Shown: positions 1 to 7,021 of the stretch, in pieces | Layout of the letters: each line of letters begins with the position of its first letter | Position numbering within the stretch: position 1 is the first letter of the stretch | DNA from: Candidatus Rifleibacteriota bacterium | GTDB taxonomy: Bacteria > Riflebacteria > Ozemobacteria > Ozemobacterales > Ozemobacteraceae | DNA: 9,979 bases | Direction: 5' to 3' | Assembly (NCBI GenBank): GCA_017526725.1 | Contig: JAFXRA010000311.1 | Location: 1-9,979, forward strand | The notes under the pieces: generated by a model | What the model was told of the DNA's origin: nothing | Databases searched by the model: none | What the model saw: only the letters and a program-made list of their open reading frames with translations | Translations under genes and position numbers: made by a program

Positions 1-868
1 AGAAATAGAAGATTATTATAAGAGAATTACAGATTTGTATTACGAACTCAAATCGTTAGAATCAGATATAGAAGCAAAAGCAGAAAATTCTGACTTAGAC
101 CCTGAAAAGCTTTTTGAAATTCAAGCCAGACTTTCAGAAATACAAAGAATCTGCCGTAAATATTCCACTGATTTTGCCGGTCTTTTTGAGTTGAGCGAAA
201 GCTGTGATAAAGAGCTATCTGAACTTACTGAGCCCGACCAAAGTAAAAACAAGATTCTTAAAGAGCTTGAACAGGTAAATAAAGAGTTTAAAAACCTTGT
301 TTCCGAAGTAACAAAAGACAGAGCTAAACTTGCACAGAGTTTGAATAAAAGTGTTTCTCATGAGATGGAACATCTTGGTTTTAATTCTGCTGTTTTTGAA
401 GCTAGATTAGAACCAATCGAACCCTCTTCTCATGGAGCAGAAGACATAGAGTTTTATGTATCACTCAACCCTGGTGCCCCAGGCGGACCTCTAAGAAAGA
501 TTGCCTCTGGCGGTGAATTGTCTCGTGTAGCCCTGGCTATTAAAAAAGTTCTTGCAAACAGCGACAAACTGCCTACTCTGGTTTTTGACGAAATAGATAC
601 AGGCATTGGCGGTAAAACAGCAGAAGCTGTTGCAGACAGCCTAAGAAGTCTAGGGGAACAGAAGCAGGTTCTCTTAGTTACTCATCTTCATCAGATTGCC
701 AAAGAAGGTACTCACCATTTTACTGTTACAAAATCAGTAGTAGATAATCAGACAGAAGTTAACATAAACAGAGTCGAAGGCGAAAACAGAGTTGAAGAAC
801 TTGCTAGAATGCTTGGCAGAACAGATGAAGACGGTCTTACCTTCGCCCGCTCTCTTCTTAAAGCTTAA
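1..868 (+). CDS. recN: DNA repair ATPase RecN, C-terminal part (5' end outside window)
   Basis: RecN is an SMC-like ATPase that acts at DNA double-strand breaks during recombinational repair. The reading frame is open to the left edge from base 2, so the apparent TTG start at 35 is internal. About 289 codons are visible, roughly the C-terminal half of a family usually near 550 residues. The first ~100 visible residues are charged and heptad-like, matching the returning arm of the coiled coil and including the family-typical segment ending in RKYS. Then come GAPGGPLRKIASGGELSR (ABC signature SGGELSR, near base 500), Walker B LPTLVFDEIDTGIGG (570-612) and the switch-histidine segment LLVTHLHQIA (672-701). 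The ABC signature followed by Walker B and this spacing identify RecN rather than SbcC or Smc. The usual HLPQ reads HLHQ here. The Walker A half lies outside the window. The stop at 868 is 14 bases before the probable start of the next gene, so the two are likely co-transcribed. Confidence 0.95.
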   Translation, partial: EIEDYYKRITDLYYELKSLESDIEAKAENSDLDPEKLFEIQARLSEIQRICRKYSTDFAGLFELSESCDKELSELTEPDQSKNKILKELEQVNKEFKNLVSEVTKDRAKLAQSLNKSVSHEMEHLGFNSAVFEARLEPIEPSSHGAEDIEFYVSLNPGAPGGPLRKIASGGELSRVALAIKKVLANSDKLPTLVFDEIDTGIGGKTAEAVADSLRSLGEQKQVLLVTHLHQIAKEGTHHFTVTKSVVDNQTEVNINRVEGENRVEELARMLGRTDEDGLTFARSLLKA

Positions 869-871
869 AAC

Positions 872-877
872 AGGTGA
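872..877 (+). promoter_or_regulatory. Shine-Dalgarno AGGTGA that favours a TTG start at 883
   Basis: AGGTGA lies 5 bases before TTG at 883, and translation from that TTG gives the family-typical N-terminus MLRLDKYLADIGIGTR. A GTG at 874 in the same frame would start inside this Shine-Dalgarno and has only weak purine sequence upstream of it. I therefore prefer 883. Confidence 0.55.
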
Positions 878-882
878 ATCTC

Positions 883-1641
883 TTGCTCAGGTTAGACAAA
901 TATCTAGCTGATATAGGAATCGGCACCAGAAGCGAAGTAAAAAAGCTATTAAAAGCCGGGCTCATTCAAGTAAACGACAAACCAATAAAAGACCCCTCCT
1001 TCAAAGTCAATCCTGAATCAGATCAAGTAGCTTACAATGGTGAAAAACTGAAATATCAGGAATTTCGCTACTATATGCTGAACAAGCCTACAGGCTGCGT
1101 CAGTGCCACCAAAGATGGCCTTAGCCCTACTGTAATAGAATTTTTAAAAGGTGAACCAACAAGAGATTTATTTCCCGTAGGCCGCTTAGATAAAGACACA
1201 GAAGGGTTACTTCTTATTACCAATGACGGTATGCTTGCACACAATCTTCTCTCACCCAAGAAACACGTAGATAAAACCTATATAGCCTACGTAGACAAGT
1301 CTCTTGATGATGAGCAGCTTGGTCTCTTTAAAACAGGCTTAGATATAGGTGACGATACCCCTACTCTGCCAGCAGAAATATATGAAGCCTCAAAACATGA
1401 AATAACAGAAAATCTAGAAAAGGCTTCAATAGACAAAGAAAACTTCAGCTATTCTACTGTTTATAAGGTAGTTTTAAAAGAAGGCCGCTACCACCAGATA
1501 AAGCGAATGTTTGAGCATTTTGATTCAACAGTTGTTTACCTTAAACGCTTATCTATGGGAAATCTTCTATTAGACTCAAAGATTATGCCCGGCTGCTACC
1601 GCCCTTTAACAATAGAAGAAATACAATCTTTAAAAAAATAA
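883..1641 (+). CDS. rsuA: 16S rRNA pseudouridine synthase, RsuA/RluB family
   Basis: The enzyme isomerises a specific rRNA uridine to pseudouridine. RsuA members modify 16S rRNA (U516 in E. coli). From the TTG start it has 252 residues. Residues ~1-48 are an S4 RNA-binding domain (RLDKYLADIGIGTRSEVKKL). The catalytic domain opens with YYMLNKPTGCVSATKDG (~residues 63-79). The catalytic aspartate is D103 in PVGRLDKDTEG, and EGRYHQIKRMF (~200-210) is the conserved RsuA/RluB-family motif. LNKPxGxVSAT followed by SPTVIEFL resembles RsuA more than RluB, RluE or RluF, but the exact target uridine cannot be read from sequence. An in-frame GTG at 874 would add three residues. About 20 residues (near 155-195) are more acidic and variable than in short family members. 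It follows recN closely on the same strand and ends just before a strong terminator. Confidence 0.9.
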   Translation: MLRLDKYLADIGIGTRSEVKKLLKAGLIQVNDKPIKDPSFKVNPESDQVAYNGEKLKYQEFRYYMLNKPTGCVSATKDGLSPTVIEFLKGEPTRDLFPVGRLDKDTEGLLLITNDGMLAHNLLSPKKHVDKTYIAYVDKSLDDEQLGLFKTGLDIGDDTPTLPAEIYEASKHEITENLEKASIDKENFSYSTVYKVVLKEGRYHQIKRMFEHFDSTVVYLKRLSMGNLLLDSKIMPGCYRPLTIEEIQSLKK

Positions 1642-1647
1642 TAATAA

Positions 1648-1690
1648 GCAAATAAAAAAAGCTTCCTGAACGGAAGCTTTTTTTATTTGC
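1648..1690. terminator. bidirectional intrinsic terminator, perfect 19-bp inverted repeat
   Basis: Bases 1648-1666 and 1672-1690 are exact reverse complements around the 5-base loop TGAAC. The stem core AGCTTCC/GGAAGCT is flanked by seven A on one side and seven T on the other, so either strand gives a hairpin followed by a U-run. It begins 7 bases after the pseudouridine synthase stop (1641) and ends 12 bases before the stop of the convergent pilT-like gene (1702). It should therefore end both transcription units. Confidence 0.92.
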
Positions 1691-1701
1691 TCTAACCTAG
1701 C

Positions 1702-2757
1702 TTAGGACATAGAACTCTTGTAATATTCCAGGAATGCATCGGCAGCGGATTTTTCCAAATCTCCCTGAGCCAACTTATTAGCAACAGAACCTGGTCGGCC
1801 TTTATCAGTATCGAATAGAATGCTTCCAGCACCTGCAGTAGCAATATTGTTTCTAAGCTGAGAATATTTGCCCATAGCAATAATACCAGCAGAGTTCTTG
1901 TTCGGTATCAGAATTTCGTGAACTGGCACTCTTCTTCCGTTAGAATTGTTGATCAAAGCCTGAGAACAGACTCCTAACAGGTTTTCAGAAAGAACCACAT
2001 TGACATATTCTCTGTAGCTTTCAGGGAAAGAGAAAATGAGTTTTTCCAAGGTGCTTGTAAAGCCTAAATTCTGCATACAAAGAACAACCAGATGACCACC
2101 AGCTACATATTCTATTATATTCTTAAAAGGAATGTCTCTCTTTAAATCGCCGATGACAAGAGTGTCAACATCCATGCGCTTAGCGAAGTTAATTCCCTGT
2201 TCTATCATATAAATATCTTTAGAAAACTGACGTTGGGAGATAATGCTTTCTTTAGGCTGATAATAGTATTCTATCGGGTCTTCAATAACAAGAATACGAC
2301 GGCGGAACTTGTTGTTCATATATTCCACCAAAGCTGCCATAGAAGTTGATATTCCAGAACGAGCCGGACCAGAAAGAATAAACAGACCCTTTGCTGCACT
2401 CAACAGATTGGCTGCAACTTCTGGGAAACCTATATCATTAATTGTCGGAACATTGCTGTTTATAATCTTTATATAAGCTATAGGCTTCTGCTGAGAATGA
2501 AACAACGAAAGTCTGAAATTACACGGAGGTTTTCCAAAATGATTTGCTTCAAAAACGCCGATTTTTTCAAACTTTGCTATCTCATCTTCTGTAAGCAGTT
2601 CAGATTGCAAATCCTTCATATCCTGTTCAACCAAAGCAGGAAAATCCATTTGCTTTAAAGCGTTATTCTTTCGCATAAGAGGCTTAGAACCTATCTTCAT
2701 ATGCAATTCGTTTCCACCTGATTCAAAAACCATTTCAATTAAGTGTTCTACGTTCAT
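1702..2757 (-). CDS. PilT-family pseudo-ATPase lacking the Walker A lysine
   Basis: This is the last gene of the cluster (351 residues). It aligns along its whole length with PilT, the hexameric type IV pilus retraction ATPase. It has an N-terminal domain with the family NELHMKIG segment (residues ~16-23), then an ATPase core. The catalytic signatures are broken. Walker A reads GPARSGIST (130-138), with isoleucine at position 136 where lysine is required. The Walker B glutamate is aspartate (VIGDLKRD, D204). The His box ATLHT is replaced by LCMQN (~226-230). The Asp box IEDPIEY (158-164) is preserved. The AIRNLIRE retraction motif is not recognisable (~290-297 reads AGIIAMGK). ATP hydrolysis is therefore unlikely, yet the frame is intact and full length. 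A good Shine-Dalgarno lies 6 bases before the ATG, and the gene follows its neighbour by 11 bases. I infer a structural or regulatory subunit that pairs with the active PilTs, but a diverged ATPase with no such partner is also possible. Confidence 0.85.
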   Translation of the reverse strand: MNVEHLIEMVFESGGNELHMKIGSKPLMRKNNALKQMDFPALVEQDMKDLQSELLTEDEIAKFEKIGVFEANHFGKPPCNFRLSLFHSQQKPIAYIKIINSNVPTINDIGFPEVAANLLSAAKGLFILSGPARSGISTSMAALVEYMNNKFRRRILVIEDPIEYYYQPKESIISQRQFSKDIYMIEQGINFAKRMDVDTLVIGDLKRDIPFKNIIEYVAGGHLVVLCMQNLGFTSTLEKLIFSFPESYREYVNVVLSENLLGVCSQALINNSNGRRVPVHEILIPNKNSAGIIAMGKYSQLRNNIATAGAGSILFDTDKGRPGSVANKLAQGDLEKSAADAFLEYYKSSMS

Positions 2758-2763
2758 GGCTCT

Positions 2764-2770
2764 ACCTCTT
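2764..2770 (-). promoter_or_regulatory. strong Shine-Dalgarno (AAGAGGT) for the last pilT-like gene
   Basis: On the minus strand AAGAGGT ends 6 bases before the ATG at 2757 and overlaps the stop codon of the preceding gene. It fixes the start and is stronger than the ribosome sites of the first genes in the operon. Confidence 0.7.
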
Positions 2771-3815
2771 ATCCTACAGTTATATTTGCCTTATCAATAG
2801 CAAATTCCATGGCTGTTTTCTGAGTAATCATACGTTTCTTCAATAAAGCTTTAAGCTGATTATCGAAAGTTCTCATACCATTAGCCTCATTTTGAGCTTG
2901 TATAGTTCTGAACATACTCATATTGTTATTTTTAATCAAAGCTTTCATCTGAATAGTATTGATGAAAATATCAAAAATAGCTTTTCTGCCGCTGTTATCT
3001 GCCAAAGGAACCAATCTCTGACTGATAATCATTTTCAGATGAGCTGTTATTCTTTGTCTGAAATTATCTCTTTCATCAGGCCCTCTCATGTTGATCAGGC
3101 GTTCAATAATCTGAAGAGAGTCTCCACCGTCTGTTGATGCAATTACCGTGCAGCCTGATTCGCAAAGATTCAAAGCCTGATTCAAAGCATCTGAGTAAAC
3201 AATAGAATCTGTTACAACAACATCAGGGTCTACTCTATAGGCTTCACAAAGACCATTATAAAAATTGGCAATATCAACTGGAATACTGCGCTGAATAAAA
3301 GCGGCTCTATCATCTTGATAAACGAATTCTACAGGGTTTTCAATGGTATAAATGCTCTTTTCAAAATTATGATTCATATAATTCAGAATAGAAGCAATCG
3401 TAGTTGATTTACCTTCACAAGATGGGCTGCCAACCAGTACAAGACCGGAATGCTGAAAAAGGCACTTTTTCTGCATTTCGTTGATACCCAAATCTTCCAA
3501 TTCTATAAACTTATTATTGATTACCCTTAAAGAAAGAGCAAAATGCCCTCGTTCAAAGAAAACCGAAAACCTCAAACGGCCTATTCCTTCAACATTTTCA
3601 GCATAAGTAACCTGACGCTGATGCCCAAGTATTTCACGCGCCTTAGGAGTGCTGGTTGAAAGAATAATTTTCTTTATCTGATCTTCTTGAACAATCATAT
3701 TCAATTTTTCAAGAACACCATTTATTCTGTAATAAACCTGCTGGTTTGGGAATAAATGGATATCAGACACGTCTTTTGATTTTAACAATTCCCAAATTTT
3801 AGTTAATTCAGACAT
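2769..3815 (-). CDS. PilT-family ATPase homologue with lost catalytic Glu and His box
   Basis: This is the fourth gene of the cluster, 348 residues from ATG 3815. An in-frame GTG at 3821 overlaps the Shine-Dalgarno and is less likely. The PilT architecture is clear: an N-terminal VSDIHLFPN segment (~16-24), an ATPase core, the conserved SQRLVP segment (~265-270) and a C-terminal GMRTFDNQL segment (~313-321) matching PilT GMxTMDxSL. Walker A is usable for nucleotide binding (GSPSCEGKST, 129-138). The Asp box reads IENPVEF instead of IEDPIEF (N160). In Walker B, DPDVVVTDS (196-204) puts serine where the catalytic glutamate of GEMRD belongs. The His box ATLHT is replaced by ASTDGGD (~226-232). 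The AIRNLIRE equivalent has become QMKALIKN. This pattern predicts ATP binding with little or no hydrolysis, as in many pseudo-ATPase partners. That prediction comes from motifs only. The role is unknown, presumably in an assembly with the other PilT-like products. Confidence 0.86.
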   Translation of the reverse strand: MSELTKIWELLKSKDVSDIHLFPNQQVYYRINGVLEKLNMIVQEDQIKKIILSTSTPKAREILGHQRQVTYAENVEGIGRLRFSVFFERGHFALSLRVINNKFIELEDLGINEMQKKCLFQHSGLVLVGSPSCEGKSTTIASILNYMNHNFEKSIYTIENPVEFVYQDDRAAFIQRSIPVDIANFYNGLCEAYRVDPDVVVTDSIVYSDALNQALNLCESGCTVIASTDGGDSLQIIERLINMRGPDERDNFRQRITAHLKMIISQRLVPLADNSGRKAIFDIFINTIQMKALIKNNNMSMFRTIQAQNEANGMRTFDNQLKALLKKRMITQKTAMEFAIDKANITVG

Positions 3816-3818
3816 TTT

Positions 3819-3825
3819 CACCTCT
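3819..3825 (-). promoter_or_regulatory. strong Shine-Dalgarno (AGAGGTG) that sets the start at 3815
   Basis: On the minus strand AGAGGTGA stands just before the ATG at 3815. The alternative GTG start at 3821 is made of the last bases of this site, so translation most likely begins at the ATG. Confidence 0.7.
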
Positions 3826-3836
3826 TAAAAACTAAG

Positions 3837-5981
3837 TTAAATACGCTGTAATAGTTCAAGAACATTTTTCAGAACCTGACTATCCGGCGGCAAAGTTTTT
3901 CTTAAACCTTCAAGAACCTGTCTGGAACGTTCTGTATCACCTACTGAGTAATAGCATAATGCCAAGTGATAAGAAGAAGACAAATCTCTAGGATTAGCCT
4001 TTAACCCTGTATTCAAAGAATCAATAGCTTCCTGATACCTCTTGAGATTAAAATAAGCTAAGCCTAAAGCCCCATAAACCTTAATAATATTTTTCTTATC
4101 GTCACTTTCTATATATTCTTTCAGTTTAACATAACAATCAGCTAAAGACTGCCAATCCTTTCGTCTGAAATAAATCTGCCCCAAAAGAATACCAGATTCA
4201 ATATGAGAAGGCTTTGAAACAAGTATTTTTTCTAACAGATCACAGGCCTTGCCGGTATCGCCCAGATAATAGGCACAGTTGGCCAGCATAAATCTAGCCT
4301 GCAAATCATGCGGTTTTGCAGCAACAACTTTTTCAAAGTTCTGGGAAGCTCTAGAATAGTCCTTAGCCAAATAAAGCTTCTTGCCCTGTTCGAAAACATC
4401 TTCTATATTTTCTTTTGGAGCAGATGCTATTGCAGTTCCACCTGATTCTCTATCAATTTCATTGCCTAATGCCTCTGTCAGAACTCTGGAATAAGAGTCG
4501 GTATCTTGAACAAATGATCCGATATATCCAGCTATATTCGCCCATGAAAGCAGTTCCTGTTCGCGTTTCTTTTCATCAAGGCCTTCTGCAATAATCTTAA
4601 ACACATTTAAATCACCATTCAGAAGCAGAGCTTCGTAATATTCCACGAAAACACTGGCTCTAACAGCACCAAGGAATTTTTTAACCTGATTAAGTTCTTT
4701 TACTGCGCCTAAATGTCCTAAAGCAGCAATAAGCCAAGGCATTTCTTCTTCAGGTTCTTTCTTGATTTTTTCATAAATCATTGGAATTGCTTCATATAAA
4801 GCTCTATCAACTACGTATTTCAATAATACTTCAATAACAGGCGGACAATCCTCATTTTTTAAACGCTTCAAGATCAAATCGTTAGGGAAATCAGCCATTT
4901 TTATAGCACATTCTACAACTTCTCGGCGAACCCACTGGTTTTCATCATCCAATAAGGGCTTTATTTCGTTAACCCCTACTTCGCCTTCTAATGCCATAGA
5001 AGCCTTTAAAGCCATTTTTCTAACGCCAAAGTTTTCATCTTCCAAAAGCGTATGTATATATTCTTTTCTGTTGTCGCAATCTATTCTCGCAAGAACATAG
5101 GCAGCAGACCTTCTCGTAGAAGCATCACGGCTTACCAACATTCCGCCAATTTCATCAAAAACAGATTTAGGGTCGGCTTTTGCTAAAGCAATACACATAT
5201 TTGCTCTAACTCTGTTATTGGGGTGCCCATAAAAACGTTTGAGTTTTCTTTTAATTTCTGAACCAGGTATTTTAAGCATTGAAATAGCTTCAACAGAGTT
5301 CGCTTGAATACGCGGGTCAAATGAATCCAAACCGCTTTCAAAGGTCTTTAATAGCTTTCCTTCGGCAAATGCAGAAAGAGAAGATATTATAATCGCTTTT
5401 AATCTCGAATCTCTTATGACCTCAAACTGCCCTACCAAAGCAGGTATAGCTTCAGGGTCTTTCATTTTTGAAAGAATTTCAAGAACATTAATAACAATCC
5501 ATTCGTCAGGGTCGTTTAACAGACTGCAAAGAGCCTGAACAACATCACGCCCGCCCATTTTATATAAGGCTCTGGCAGCATAATATCTGACCATTCGGTC
5601 TTCATCGTGAAGCTGTTCCATTAAAACCTTTGTTGCCATAGGGTCGCCAATTTCACCCAAAACTCTGACGATTTCTTCTTTATAAAGAGAATCAGGGTCC
5701 TGAAGACGTTCAATCAGCTTAGCAACCGGAGTGCTGCTTTTGAAATAACCTAAAGCTGTTATTGGCTCCAGATAGTCTGGATATTCATTAAAAGCATGCA
5801 TTAATGTAGGCAAAGATTCATTATCGCCAATTTTTCCTAAGCTTATTAAAGCTTCAAAACGCAGTTCATCTGAAGCATCCTCATTTATAGTAATTGCTTC
5901 AAGCCGATCTGTAATAGGCTTCATAAGACGCCTAGCAGTTTTAATATATTTGTATTGCTCTAAATCTTCTATCTGCTTCAT
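3837..5981 (-). CDS. HEAT-repeat and TPR scaffold protein in the pilT cluster
   Basis: The protein has 714 residues with no signal peptide or membrane segment, so it is probably cytoplasmic. Residues ~35-430 form a run of HEAT/armadillo-like helical repeats with the spacing and residues typical of this fold. Examples are ALISLGKIGDNESLPTL (~44-60), IVRVLGEIGDPMATKVLMEQ (~104-123) and VRYYAARALYKMGGRD (131-146). A less regular helical part follows to ~505, then a short Ser/Gly/Ala-rich linker (~512-525). From ~525 there are about five TPRs, for example YLAKDYSRASQNFEKVVAAKP (partly 537-556) and LGLAYFNLKRYQEAIDSLN (639-657). Both folds bind proteins and no enzyme motif is visible. Its start overlaps the stop of the second pilT by 4 bases (ATGA), so translation is coupled and a function with the PilT ATPases is likely. 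Possible roles are an adaptor, assembly factor or regulator of the motor, but the sequence cannot choose among them. Confidence 0.87.
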   Translation of the reverse strand: MKQIEDLEQYKYIKTARRLMKPITDRLEAITINEDASDELRFEALISLGKIGDNESLPTLMHAFNEYPDYLEPITALGYFKSSTPVAKLIERLQDPDSLYKEEIVRVLGEIGDPMATKVLMEQLHDEDRMVRYYAARALYKMGGRDVVQALCSLLNDPDEWIVINVLEILSKMKDPEAIPALVGQFEVIRDSRLKAIIISSLSAFAEGKLLKTFESGLDSFDPRIQANSVEAISMLKIPGSEIKRKLKRFYGHPNNRVRANMCIALAKADPKSVFDEIGGMLVSRDASTRRSAAYVLARIDCDNRKEYIHTLLEDENFGVRKMALKASMALEGEVGVNEIKPLLDDENQWVRREVVECAIKMADFPNDLILKRLKNEDCPPVIEVLLKYVVDRALYEAIPMIYEKIKKEPEEEMPWLIAALGHLGAVKELNQVKKFLGAVRASVFVEYYEALLLNGDLNVFKIIAEGLDEKKREQELLSWANIAGYIGSFVQDTDSYSRVLTEALGNEIDRESGGTAIASAPKENIEDVFEQGKKLYLAKDYSRASQNFEKVVAAKPHDLQARFMLANCAYYLGDTGKACDLLEKILVSKPSHIESGILLGQIYFRRKDWQSLADCYVKLKEYIESDDKKNIIKVYGALGLAYFNLKRYQEAIDSLNTGLKANPRDLSSSYHLALCYYSVGDTERSRQVLEGLRKTLPPDSQVLKNVLELLQRI

Positions 5982-7021
5982 TCTATAATTTCTTTCATTA
6001 TATTTGCGATTAATTTCGGATCAACACGTTCGTCTTTAATGATTTCAGACAAAGAATCCTTCAATGTCTTACAGCCATCTTTACGCGCAAGCATAAGTGC
6101 TGATTTAAGCTGATTGGTCTTCTTTTCTCTGATTTGATTTCTCATAGCTGAGTTCATAATCATTAATTCATGAGCCATAACTCTTTCTTTTTTATGAAGA
6201 CTTGGCAGAAGAATTTGAGAAATAATACCTATCAGCGACATAGAAATCTGAGTTCTGATTTCTTCATGTCTATGACCAGGAAACATATTGACGATACGGT
6301 CTATAGTCTGCACTGCCCCTACTGTATGCAAGGTCGAAAAGACCAAATGTCCTGTTTCGGCAGCGGTTAATACCATTTCGATAGTATTTACGTCTCGCAT
6401 TTCACCAACAAGAATAACATCAGGGTCTTCACGCAAAGCATTCATCAAGGCGCTGGAATAACTATTGGAAGTAACCCCTATTTCACGCTGAGTAAAGATA
6501 GATTTCTTTTCTTTATAAACGAATTCGATTGGGTCTTCTATAGTAATTACGTGCCTTGCAGAGGTTTTATTTATTTCATTTATAATAGCTGCCAAAGTAT
6601 GAGTTTTGCCAGAGTTGGCAGGACCAGTAACAAGAAATAGCCCTCTGGGCATTTGGGCAATTTCTTTAAGAATCGGCGGTAAACCTAGACTTTCAATTGA
6701 TGGAACAGACTGAGGTATAAAACGAAAAGCACCTGACAAACAACCCCTTTGGGTATAAATACAGGCTCTGACTCTCCATCTGCTCTTATACTGAGTCATA
6801 AAATTGGCTTCGAAAAGCTGCTTCAAATCTGCCTGATCTTTCAGACTCATCAATGGAAGAAAAAGGTTCGGCATTTCCTGAAATGCTAAAGGTTCTTCAG
6901 CCAGAGTTATTAAACGGCCGCCAACTCTTATTATAGGCGGAGAACCAGCTTTTAAATGTAAATCTGAAGCCTGACGTTCAATCGCTGTTTCAAAATATCT
7001 GTGAATCTTTAACATATTCAT
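5978..7021 (-). CDS. pilT: second PilT-type ATPase with intact catalytic motifs
   Basis: The protein has 347 residues, a usual PilT length. PilT/PilU ATPases form cytoplasmic hexamers at the pilus base and power retraction. Its motifs are complete: ASDLHLKAG near the N-terminus (~18-26), Walker A GPANSGKTH (133-141), Asp box ITIEDPIEF (159-167), Walker B DPDVILVGEMRD (199-210, catalytic E207) and His box STLHT (229-233). The retraction motif reads AMRNQIREKK (292-301), close to AIRNLIREGK. The middle of Walker A (AN for the usual TG) and the C-terminal GCKTLKDSL segment are divergent, so it may work like a PilU-type accessory motor rather than the main PilT. The ATG at 7021 overlaps the TGA of the upstream pilT (ATGA). 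A second in-frame ATG at 7015 is also possible. Its own ribosome site is weak (GAG only), which fits translational coupling. Confidence 0.92.
   Translation of the reverse strand: MNMLKIHRYFETAIERQASDLHLKAGSPPIIRVGGRLITLAEEPLAFQEMPNLFLPLMSLKDQADLKQLFEANFMTQYKSRWRVRACIYTQRGCLSGAFRFIPQSVPSIESLGLPPILKEIAQMPRGLFLVTGPANSGKTHTLAAIINEINKTSARHVITIEDPIEFVYKEKKSIFTQREIGVTSNSYSSALMNALREDPDVILVGEMRDVNTIEMVLTAAETGHLVFSTLHTVGAVQTIDRIVNMFPGHRHEEIRTQISMSLIGIISQILLPSLHKKERVMAHELMIMNSAMRNQIREKKTNQLKSALMLARKDGCKTLKDSLSEIIKDERVDPKLIANIMKEIIE

Noticed and set aside
672..701. HLHQ in place of HLPQ in RecN as a functional change
   Set aside because: The switch histidine is kept, all other visible motifs are normal, and a single substitution beside it is weak evidence of altered function.
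2892..3137. Plus-strand open frames antisense to the pilT-like genes (also 6170-6370)
   Set aside because: They lie wholly inside well-supported minus-strand genes, have no family motifs and look like shadow frames.
1702..3815. Calling the two degenerate pilT-like genes pseudogenes
   Set aside because: Both are full length without stops or frameshifts, have strong ribosome sites and keep several fold-defining motifs, so selection on a non-catalytic role is more likely.
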